Positions 1-5,937 of a stretch of 10,881 nucleotides of DNA are shown one piece after another. The notes under the pieces are model-generated. The model was not told the origin of the DNA. It ran no database searches and was given only the letters and a program-made list of their open reading frames with translations. Position 1 is the first letter of the stretch. Every line of letters begins with the position of its first letter. The DNA is taken from positions 29,959 to 40,839 of the forward strand of contig MFGW01000187.1 of NCBI GenBank assembly GCA_001780385.1, read 5' to 3'. A program made the position numbers and the translations under genes. The DNA comes from Candidatus Fischerbacteria bacterium RBG_13_37_8. GTDB lineage: Bacteria > Acidobacteriota > HRBIN11 > MFGW01.

Positions 1-1155
1 ACACAACCTATTGATCCTAAAAAAAATCTTCTCAACAGGGATAAAAAAAGCGCAGCTATTATTGCTCATTATGCACAGTCATTCCCTGATCATTTAATTT
101 GGGTGATCATAGGTGATCTTCATTTAGCGCCAAATCATCTTCCCGCTGAAACCAACAATGAATTAAAAAAAAGGAATATAAAACTTAATGATCTCATCGT
201 GTATCAGAATAGTGAATCAATCTATAAAATTCTTGTTTTAAGAGATCTTGTCGATAAGATTGAAGTAATCAAACTAAGAAAAAATACTTACTGCATTATG
301 AATACTCCCCCGTGGTTTAAATATCAGACCTATATTCACTGGATGGAACATGGAGAAAATTTGCGCAAGCAATACCTTGCCACTACTAATAATGATGAAG
401 ATATGATGGATGTAACGGATGATATTGCAGCATTAATACTTTCTCTCACTGGCTTCCTTGAACTGAAAGGAGATAATCTCCTTGATTATAGCGTATACAC
501 TCCTGATGACGTCTCTTTTTTAAATATTTTTCCTAAAAAATCACTCGAGTATAAAATCTATAGAAAAAAAATGATCGGTTTGAATAATTTCATTATTCCT
601 GAATATAACATCCTCTATTTATCCAACATTAGCATTGATAACATGATTGAAATAGCAGCCATGCATATTTTTTTCACCCTTTCAAGAACTTCACAATGCC
701 TCGGCACATCAATTCATGATTTCTATACAAGAATACTCATTTCCGCACTATCATTTTTTTGCTCTAAAATTATCAATTATAAAATAAATATTGCTTCTCT
801 TGATAAATTTCTCCATGATTCTATCAAAAATAAATCACAAATAAATCATGAAATTGCATCTTTAATTCTCCTGCATGAATCTTTGCTGGTCCTTCACAAA
901 AAGCTTATATATTCCGATTCCAACTTAATAAAATCTATTCATGATATTGCCTCAAAGGATGTTGCAATGAATCACTCCGTTTCCAGTTATATTGGAAAAA
1001 TGCTCGGAAATAAATTATACTATTCATTTCAGAATAAAAATGAAATCCTGACGAAAATTAAATCTTTCTTTATCAAAAGACCCGATACAGAAGGAGCCGC
1101 CCTGGAACTATATTTTAGCCTAATAAAATTAGCATATGCCTATGAATATGAATGA
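1..1155 (+). CDS. ChaN-like (Tiki superfamily) protein, 5' end outside window
   Basis: The frame is open from base 1, so this is the C-terminal 384 residues of a longer protein. The GTG at 103 lies inside a conserved block and is not the start. Visible residues 13-48 read as an R-D-K-x-x-A helix followed by IIGDLHLAPNHLP (36-48), and residues 101-114 are NTPPWFKYQTYIHW. From memory, both blocks resemble the long ChaN-type proteins of the haem-binding-uptake/Tiki superfamily found in myxobacteria and other deep lineages, where the Gly-Asp-Leu-His block belongs to the metal-binding metalloprotease-like fold. The last 200 residues are helical and hydrophobic with no motif I recognise. The stop is TGA at 1153-1155. 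The next gene follows at once, so the two are probably co-transcribed. Family assignment is likely; biochemical role (haem binding or proteolysis) is not established here. Confidence 0.72.
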   Translation, partial: TQPIDPKKNLLNRDKKSAAIIAHYAQSFPDHLIWVIIGDLHLAPNHLPAETNNELKKRNIKLNDLIVYQNSESIYKILVLRDLVDKIEVIKLRKNTYCIMNTPPWFKYQTYIHWMEHGENLRKQYLATTNNDEDMMDVTDDIAALILSLTGFLELKGDNLLDYSVYTPDDVSFLNIFPKKSLEYKIYRKKMIGLNNFIIPEYNILYLSNISIDNMIEIAAMHIFFTLSRTSQCLGTSIHDFYTRILISALSFFCSKIINYKINIASLDKFLHDSIKNKSQINHEIASLILLHESLLVLHKKLIYSDSNLIKSIHDIASKDVAMNHSVSSYIGKMLGNKLYYSFQNKNEILTKIKSFFIKRPDTEGAALELYFSLIKLAYAYEYE

Positions 1156-1156
1156 A

Positions 1157-1166
1157 CAGGGGACAG
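1157..1166 (+). repeat. CAGGGGACAG repeat word
   Basis: CAGGGGACAG lies 2 nt after the stop of the ChaN-like gene. The exact reverse complement occurs at 4927-4936, after nrnA, and shorter relatives (AGGGACAG) build the palindrome at 2390-2478. All lie between genes, which suggests a REP-like family. Confidence 0.45.
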
Positions 1167-1188
1167 AAGGTAGAATAAAGGTAGAATA
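1167..1188 (+). promoter_or_regulatory. tandem 11-mer carrying a duplicated Shine-Dalgarno
   Basis: AAGGTAGAATA occurs twice head to tail (1167-1177 and 1178-1188). The second copy places AAGG 7-8 nt before ATG 1190, which is the main reason for that start. The first copy would be too far away to serve that ATG. Confidence 0.5.
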
Positions 1189-1189
1189 T

Positions 1190-2389
1190 ATGTGCTTATT
1201 TTTTTACATAAAAATAATGGTACAGAAACAACGAATTTATACATTATGCATCATACTTATCGCCTGTTTTTCTTGCATACCAGGTTGGCCTTTATGCACT
1301 CTTCCTGATGATAATCCATCAGATGTATATATTATTGAGGGAATAAATGCTGCTACCAATTTTGATTTTAGCACTGCACATGAAAATTTCACGCAATTGC
1401 ATAATCTCGACAATAATCATCCCGCTCCTTATTTTTACTTTGGCTGGCTCCTCACACGTATGCAAGATTTTTATATGAATAAAGATTATAACGACATACT
1501 CAGGTATCTAAAATATGCTGATTCCCTTGCAGATAAGAAATTGAAACAACATCCAAATAATATCGAAGCACTATTTTATAAGGCAGCTTCAAAAGCACTT
1601 GTTGCATATATCGATGGCCTAAAAGAATCATGGTGGAATGCAGCACAAGCTGGCAAATCCATGAGAAGCTATTCTAAAAAAATTATAGAACTGCAGCCAG
1701 ATAATCCTGATGCTCTGTATTTCCTGGGTACTTATGATTATTTTTCCGATTCCCTGCCTGCAGCTCAAAAATTTATCAGAACTCTTCTTCTCATACCCGG
1801 CGGCAATAAAGAAAGAGGTCTTCATGAGCTTCAGGAAGTTTCTGAAAAAGGCTATTACACTAAAATCGAAGCCAAGCGCACCTTGCTTATAATTTACGTA
1901 TATTTTGAGAAAGATTGTGAACATGCTGAAAATATCGCTTTCAACTTAATGGAAGAATTTCCCAATAATCCATTTTTCAGATTAATGCTCAGTCAATGTT
2001 ATTATATGAAAAAAGAATGGCAGCAGAGCGCTAAAATACTTGAAGATGTACCCGACAGTATAAGCTATTTAAAAAAATATGGTTATTCCAGTCTCCTGTA
2101 TGAAATTAAATACTGGCTTGCAAGAACTTATCTTCATCTGGAAGAATATCAGCAGGCTGAAACTATATTACTCACTATTATACAAGATAAACCAAAGGAA
2201 CCTGCTTGGCTTTATCAGTGGGCATTGCTTTCACTGGCTCAATGCTATGATATTCAAGGCGATGAAAAACATTCAATGATTTATTACCGTAAAGCTTTAC
2301 AAATAAAAAATTATAAAGATGCTCATTCTAAAATAAAATGGCGGTTGAGTCGAAGAACAGTTTTATTGCTTGAATATACAGATTATTAA
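1190..2389 (+). CDS. exported TPR-repeat protein, putative lipoprotein
   Basis: This 399-residue protein has TPR-like helical pairs at about 50-82, 162-194, 256-284, 303-334 and 342-374, for example the HPNNIEALFYKA and LQPDNPDALYFLG turns. The block around 178-212 (LGTYDYF...LLIPGGNKERGLHEL) resembles a bacterial TPR family related to Iml2/TPR39, recalled from memory. The N-terminus carries K/R residues, a hydrophobic stretch and LIAC (23-26), a lipobox-like site, so I infer export and possible lipidation. Three starts compete: ATG 1136 (overlaps the upstream gene, no clear SD), ATG 1190 (AAGG 7-8 nt upstream, chosen), and ATG 1217 (no SD, but the cleanest signal peptide, MVQKQRIYTLCIILIAC). 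The function is probably scaffolding or periplasmic protein binding; no catalytic motif is visible. It follows the ChaN-like gene by 34 nt. Confidence 0.75.
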   Translation: MCLFFYIKIMVQKQRIYTLCIILIACFSCIPGWPLCTLPDDNPSDVYIIEGINAATNFDFSTAHENFTQLHNLDNNHPAPYFYFGWLLTRMQDFYMNKDYNDILRYLKYADSLADKKLKQHPNNIEALFYKAASKALVAYIDGLKESWWNAAQAGKSMRSYSKKIIELQPDNPDALYFLGTYDYFSDSLPAAQKFIRTLLLIPGGNKERGLHELQEVSEKGYYTKIEAKRTLLIIYVYFEKDCEHAENIAFNLMEEFPNNPFFRLMLSQCYYMKKEWQQSAKILEDVPDSISYLKKYGYSSLLYEIKYWLARTYLHLEEYQQAETILLTIIQDKPKEPAWLYQWALLSLAQCYDIQGDEKHSMIYYRKALQIKNYKDAHSKIKWRLSRRTVLLLEYTDY

Positions 2390-2478
2390 AAAACAGGGAC
2401 TACCTAAAATAGGGACAGTCACCTATTTTTCTTTAAGAAAAATAGGTGACTGTCCCTATTTTAGGTAGTCCCTGTTTT
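2390..2478. repeat. 89-nt perfect palindrome (REP/MITE-like)
   Basis: The stretch is perfectly self-complementary around base 2434, with 44-bp arms and a single unpaired T in the centre. I checked every pair; the symmetry breaks only at 2389/2479. It begins one base after the TAA of the TPR gene. Each arm contains the words ACAGGGACTACC and AGGGACAGTCACC. As RNA it would form a very long hairpin and could stop transcription or block 3' exonucleases. As DNA it resembles a non-autonomous repeat unit. No coding potential is apparent. Confidence 0.85.
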
Positions 2479-2502
2479 AGGGTGACTGTCCCTGTTTTTT
2501 TT
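2411..2502 (+). terminator. possible terminator with alternative hairpin and T8 tract
   Basis: A third copy of GGTGACTGTCCCT (2481-2493) follows the palindrome and runs into eight T residues (2495-2502). It can pair with AGGGACAGTCACC at 2411-2423 (13 bp), competing with the copy at 2445-2457. A stem followed by a U tract just before a new promoter is what an intrinsic terminator for the ChaN-TPR transcript would look like. The long loop in the alternative pairing makes this uncertain. Confidence 0.4.
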
Positions 2503-2508
2503 CAGGCA

Positions 2509-2537
2509 TTGACAAAACATAACGCACTTTATATAAT
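2509..2537 (+). promoter_or_regulatory. consensus sigma-70 promoter
   Basis: TTGACA (2509-2514) and TATAAT (2532-2537) are both exact consensus hexamers with a 17-nt spacer, the optimum. The expected start is near 2544, giving a leader of about 65 nt to the GTG at 2610. It sits 6 nt after the T tract that ends the upstream repeat cluster. Confidence 0.85.
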
Positions 2538-2548
2538 CCCTCTCCTTT

Positions 2549-2560
2549 ATTATCGATAAT
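2549..2560. promoter_or_regulatory. palindrome at the transcription start, possible operator
   Basis: ATTATCGATAAT is a perfect 12-bp palindrome placed about 5-16 nt downstream of the predicted start. A repressor bound here would block a promoter that otherwise looks very strong. Low-GC palindromes arise by chance, so this is a candidate only. Confidence 0.4.
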
Positions 2561-2609
2561 TTATAGATATTTCAAGATACTGCATTATTATATGTGAAGG
2601 AGTTTTAGT

Positions 2610-2864
2610 GTGGACAATCATTCAGAATTATATTTTTCCATGATTTTTGAATTTAATAATGGCGATGGCGTGGTTGCTTCCTTGCAATACTGTCGGAAAA
2701 GACTGGATTGCATAAATCCGCATTGCAGAAAAAAAACTCCACTTTCAATTAAACTGGATCTTAGTTCATTCGATAAACAGAAATACGAAGTCATGAGCTA
2801 TTACCCGATTTGTTCACATTGTCTTTATAAAAATATGCCAATACTTGCAAAATATTGTTCTTAA
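2610..2864 (+). CDS. small Cys-rich, zinc-ribbon-like protein of unknown function
   Basis: This is an 84-residue protein with GTG start and AAGGAG at 2597-2602, 7 nt upstream. I do not recognise the family. Six cysteines are present: C28, C34, C39, C68, C71 and C83. C34-x4-C39 together with C68-x2-C71 could hold one zinc ion as a ribbon-like fold, with the intervening 28 residues as a beta-rich insert; C28 and C83 are extra. There is no signal peptide or membrane segment, so it is probably cytoplasmic. It is driven by its own near-perfect promoter (2509-2537), so it is likely to be well expressed or tightly repressed. It is followed by 221 nt before the kinase-like gene, with no strong terminator between, so read-through is possible. 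It could be a regulator or a metal-binding adaptor; nothing in the sequence decides. Confidence 0.7.
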   Translation: MDNHSELYFSMIFEFNNGDGVVASLQYCRKRLDCINPHCRKKTPLSIKLDLSSFDKQKYEVMSYYPICSHCLYKNMPILAKYCS

Positions 2865-2905
2865 CCATGTACATTTTTACCCTGCTAATAATGAAAATAA
2901 TTAAT

Positions 2906-2929
2906 GGCGAACACAAGGTCCGCCCCTAC
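2906..2929 (+). repeat. short hairpin repeat, copy A
   Basis: GGCGAAC, a 5-nt loop-like stretch and GTCCGCC form a 7-bp stem with one mismatch, followed by CCTAC. It matches copy B at 3037-3062 in layout and sequence. Repeats of this GGGC...GCCCCTAC type are, from memory, common short dispersed elements in many bacterial genomes. Confidence 0.6.
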
Positions 2930-2958
2930 TGATCACTGTCAACTGACCACTGATCACT
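2928..2958 (+). repeat. direct repeat ACTGATCACT flanking GTCAACTGACC
   Basis: ACTGATCACT at 2928-2937 recurs at 2949-2958. This block is what makes leader copy A longer than copy B, so it looks like a small insertion or slippage product. TGATCA is itself palindromic. Confidence 0.55.
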
Positions 2959-2978
2959 TATTTATATAGGAGTCGCCC

Positions 2979-3050
2979 ATGCCCCTAAAGAGGCACCCAG
3001 AGATAAGAGCAAATAATAAGAACAAAACTATTAAAAGGGCAGACACATAG
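2979..3050 (+). other. possible 23-codon leader ORF
   Basis: ATG at 2979 is preceded by AGGAG (2968-2972) with a 6-nt spacer and runs to TAG at 3048-3050. The peptide would begin MPLKRHPEIR, is very basic and resembles nothing I know. The stop lies in the loop of hairpin copy B. It could be a leader peptide for the kinase-like gene or a by-product of duplication of the RBS region. Confidence 0.2.
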
Positions 3051-3062
3051 GTCTGCCCCTAC
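3037..3062 (+). repeat. short hairpin repeat, copy B
   Basis: GGGCAGAC (3037-3044) and GTCTGCCC (3051-3058) form a perfect 8-bp stem with the loop ACATAG, followed by CTAC. It lies 14 nt before the AGGAGG of the kinase-like gene, so it could influence translation of that gene. Confidence 0.6.
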
Positions 3063-3085
3063 ACCTTATTTGCATAGGAGGATAC

Positions 3086-4795
3086 TTGAATAAATCAGAA
3101 CTTATCATAAATCCATCGACTCGCATTCTATTAAAAGAAAGAAGTTATGTCCTCGACAAAACAATTGGTGAAAATGACCTTTATGAAATCTGGCAAGGAA
3201 CAAGAAATATTTTTAGTATTTCAGCAGGATCGGATATACAAAGGCGTCGCTATCGCATTTATTTATTAAAAAGTAATGCTGAACATAATACTTTTGTCCC
3301 TGATATTGAAGCAGTAAAGGATGAAGTACGTCTTCTTTCATATATTTATCATAAAAACTGTCCTTACATTGAAGATGCCGGAGAAATTAATTTAAACAAC
3401 AAGAAAACTTTCTTCTTCACCGAACATTGGTGGGAAGGAATTTCATTGCGTGATGTATTCCTTCAGGCAAAAACTTTAAGCACTGCTTCTTCAAAATTTT
3501 ATATGCCAATTGGAGTTGCTCTATGGACCTTGAGAGAAATTGCAGATGCACTAGATCATATTCACAATTTAAAGGATGACGCTGGTCATCCTCTTAATAT
3601 AGTACACAGGGATATAAAACCTGATAATATTTTTTATACGCGCGAAGGTAAAATAATTATTGCCGGCTTTTCATCTAGCAAATCCACTATCAATCTTTAC
3701 CATACCATGGCAGGACAGATAAGAGGAGTTTCTCCTTACATGGCTCCCGAACGTCTTCTCTCTTCTGATACTATTGATGGCTGCAAAGCAGATATTTTTT
3801 CACTCGGATGCGTTCTGTTTGAAATGATTGCAGGATTTCCCAGAATGCGCATTACTACTGCAGGGCTTCCAGATTTTGATTCCCTGCAAAGAAAAGTTAA
3901 TTTACAAGCATTAAGACCTACTGTTCATAATCGTCTTGAAAATCTTATTTATAAAATGACCAGTTATGATGCTGACCATCGCTTCGAGACAGCCGATGAA
4001 CTCCGCGATGAAATCGATATTCTCCTCGATGCCAGTCCGTATCGATGTTTTGTGGGTGATATTGCAGGTTTTATTCGGTATGTTATTGACAGGGATCAGG
4101 ATGGTTATCTTGCTATTCAGAGATTAATTGAACGAGAACATAAATTTCCTAAAAATAATAAAAAAAAGAAAAATATTATTCTGCAAAGCAATCAATCCGT
4201 CAGTAAACAAATACACTCCGTCTCTACTCCGCAAGTTAAAAATATCCTCTCTAAAACAGAATCCCCTCATGTTGATTACAATGAACCTGTATCCTCTCCA
4301 GACAAAAAAAATCTTCTCTCTCATGAACAATGGACTGATATACAAAGAAGGCTTAATGAAGTTATGGAAACTAATAAAACCCAACGCATCGAAAAATCAA
4401 AAGTCCTCGTTCTGAGTGTTGCTGTTCTTCTGGTGCTAGTTTTTATTTGCCTCATAGTTTGGGCATCCATTTTTTTTAAAAAGAATAACAGCACTTTCTC
4501 CTCAGTTCAAAGCAATACCGCATCCTCTGCTCCCAACGCTGAAAGCATTATGATTACCGACGATTTATTAGTAAATAAAGATTACCTGCTCAACAAAAAA
4601 AATGGCACCCTGTCGCTCCAAATATCTATTTTGCGCAATGCAGCAGTAGCTTTTCAATTAAGATCTATTGACGGAGTTCTCCCTGAAGCAAAAGATACGA
4701 TCATTAAGCACGCCTACCAGAATGTGCAGGAAACAGACTGGTCTCCCTATGTCGGCAGAAGCTTTACTTACACCTATACCCTTGTCGGTCAATAA
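3086..4795 (+). CDS. membrane Ser/Thr kinase-like protein with GFS in place of DFG
   Basis: This 569-residue protein starts at TTG with AGGAGG at 3076-3081, 4 nt upstream. The kinase fold spans about 20-315. Seen: a degraded glycine loop (G28-E-N-D-L-Y33, two glycines lost), likely beta-3 Lys62 and alpha-C Glu80, an intact catalytic loop HRDIKPDN (174-181), GFS (194-196) where DFG is expected, MAPE (219-222), D236 in the DIFSLG motif, and a late Arg at 299. A Lys/Ser-rich linker (352-410), a possible coiled coil (413-437), one membrane span (440-464) and a 105-residue outer domain of unknown type follow. The architecture is that of bacterial PASTA-like or sensor kinases with cytoplasmic N-terminus, but no PASTA repeat is seen. 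Loss of the metal-binding Asp suggests a pseudokinase or altered chemistry. It converges with nrnA. Confidence 0.85.
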   Translation: MNKSELIINPSTRILLKERSYVLDKTIGENDLYEIWQGTRNIFSISAGSDIQRRRYRIYLLKSNAEHNTFVPDIEAVKDEVRLLSYIYHKNCPYIEDAGEINLNNKKTFFFTEHWWEGISLRDVFLQAKTLSTASSKFYMPIGVALWTLREIADALDHIHNLKDDAGHPLNIVHRDIKPDNIFYTREGKIIIAGFSSSKSTINLYHTMAGQIRGVSPYMAPERLLSSDTIDGCKADIFSLGCVLFEMIAGFPRMRITTAGLPDFDSLQRKVNLQALRPTVHNRLENLIYKMTSYDADHRFETADELRDEIDILLDASPYRCFVGDIAGFIRYVIDRDQDGYLAIQRLIEREHKFPKNNKKKKNIILQSNQSVSKQIHSVSTPQVKNILSKTESPHVDYNEPVSSPDKKNLLSHEQWTDIQRRLNEVMETNKTQRIEKSKVLVLSVAVLLVLVFICLIVWASIFFKKNNSTFSSVQSNTASSAPNAESIMITDDLLVNKDYLLNKKNGTLSLQISILRNAAVAFQLRSIDGVLPEAKDTIIKHAYQNVQETDWSPYVGRSFTYTYTLVGQ

Positions 4796-4947
4796 TTCAC
4801 TGATTACTTCCCTCCGCTATTAATTGTTCAAGGTTCAAGGTTTACGAAAGCTTCGCATCGTCCATTCCCTACCCCGAACAAGTCGGTACCCAAAAAGAAT
4901 AAACCACGAAGGCACTATCTCCCATTCTGTCCCCTGACCCCTGTTTG
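4796..4947. other. 152-nt convergent intergenic region with short repeats
   Basis: It separates the convergent kinase-like gene and nrnA. It contains GTTCAAG twice in tandem (4826-4839) followed by GTTT, and CTGTCCCCTGACCCCTGTTT (4927-4946), which ends just after the nrnA stop in the direction of nrnA transcription. I see no hairpin with T tract for either strand; the only stem is a weak CGAA/TTCG pair. Confidence 0.5.
4927..4946 (-). repeat. CAGGGGACAG repeat word, inverted copy
   Basis: CTGTCCCCTG at 4927-4936 is the exact reverse complement of 1157-1166, followed by ACCCCTGTTT, a degenerate second half. It lies 1 nt beyond the nrnA stop codon, as the copy at 1157 lies next to a stop codon. 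Confidence 0.45.
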
Positions 4948-5913
4948 TTATCCCAATTCTTTCTTATAATAATCCTTCAGGCTCTCCACAAACATTTTGA
5001 TCGAACTATTCATATCCTCCAGCAATGTACAAGCAGCTGCATATTTATGTCCGCCGCCGCCAAATTTGCGCGCTATGGGTGACACATCTATATTCCCTGT
5101 TGAACGAAGACTCACCCTCGTTCTCTTATTATCACTTTGTTTAAAAAATAACGCCATTTCTACGCCATCTATGAACAATACATAATCTATAAAACCTTCA
5201 CAATCAACAGGACTGGCTTGAGTATTTATCATCATATCATTTGTGACCATTATCCAAACCACTTTCCCTCCAGCTTCAAATGTCATGCTCTTTAAAACTT
5301 CACCTAGTAATTTCATCCTTGAAGCGGGATAACTTCCAAAAAGATTTTTTGTGATATCTTCTGCTTTTATCCCCGAACGCACCATTTCCTGGCAGAGAAA
5401 AAATGTTTTTTCATAAAGATTATATCTGAATCCTCCCGTATCTGCTGCAATAGCAGCAAATATATTGGTAGCTATATCCCTGGTTAGTTCTATATTCATT
5501 ATTTTTAGAAAATCATATACCATGGCCCCAGCTGCTGGAGAATAAGGATCGATCCAGTTAATATCTCCATACATAGTATTGGTAATATGATGATCTATAT
5601 TAACAATAAAATGTTCCCCATTTACGTGCAGCTCAGGTCTATCTGCATCACTGCATTCGACGTAAAATACTATCCTGGGTGAAGGAGGAATTTCATGAGC
5701 ATGCAATATTAATTCTGTTCCAGGAAGGAATTTATATAAATAGGGTACCTTATCCTTGTTAAGAATAGTAACTTTTTTGCCTATTCTTTGCAAAGCAATT
5801 GATAAAGCAATTTGTGTAGCTACAGAATCCCCATCCGGACGAATATGTGAAGTAATAATAAATTCATTTTCTTTTTCTACTAATTCTTTAATACTTAATA
5901 ACGCATCTACCAT
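4948..5913 (-). CDS. nrnA: DHH/DHHA1 phosphoesterase, NrnA-like nano-RNase/pAp phosphatase
   Basis: This 321-residue protein has the usual NrnA length and order: DHH domain with H23-x3-DGD (27-29), E86-C-S-D, DHH (107-109) and AADTGG (156-161), then DHHA1 with GGGGH (285-289). These residues bind two Mn ions. Family members hydrolyse 2-5-nt RNAs and, in many species, 3'-phosphoadenosine 5'-phosphate in the cytoplasm. The motif usually written LDxxDxxR reads VECSDADR, with Glu in place of Asp; I recall this variant in some phyla, so activity is still likely. ATG 5913 has GAGGA (5919-5923) 5 nt upstream. The gene lies 24 nt after rbfA in the same reading frame, so it is the last gene of the operon here. 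truB, often next to this gene, is not in the window. Confidence 0.92.
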   Translation of the reverse strand: MVDALLSIKELVEKENEFIITSHIRPDGDSVATQIALSIALQRIGKKVTILNKDKVPYLYKFLPGTELILHAHEIPPSPRIVFYVECSDADRPELHVNGEHFIVNIDHHITNTMYGDINWIDPYSPAAGAMVYDFLKIMNIELTRDIATNIFAAIAADTGGFRYNLYEKTFFLCQEMVRSGIKAEDITKNLFGSYPASRMKLLGEVLKSMTFEAGGKVVWIMVTNDMMINTQASPVDCEGFIDYVLFIDGVEMALFFKQSDNKRTRVSLRSTGNIDVSPIARKFGGGGHKYAAACTLLEDMNSSIKMFVESLKDYYKKELG

Positions 5914-5937
5914 TTTTATCCTCGGTGTATCAATTAT

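Noticed and set aside
103..105. GTG at 103 as the start of the first gene
   Set aside because: The frame is open upstream to base 1 and the residues there (R-D-K-x-x-A, then I-W-V) continue the conserved block, so the gene begins outside the window.
1628..1924. 98-codon minus-strand ORF inside the TPR gene
   Set aside because: It is antisense to a convincing TPR coding region, and its residues are unlike any family I know.
2390..2502. CRISPR array
   Set aside because: The repeats are inverted and contiguous, not direct repeats with unique spacers, and no cas gene is near.
4124..4415. ORFs on both strands over the kinase linker
   Set aside because: They lie in the low-complexity Lys/Ser linker, and the kinase frame continues correctly into the membrane span.
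4796..4947. Bidirectional terminator between the kinase-like gene and nrnA
   Set aside because: Only a 4-bp stem (CGAA/TTCG) was found and no T or A tract follows it in either direction.
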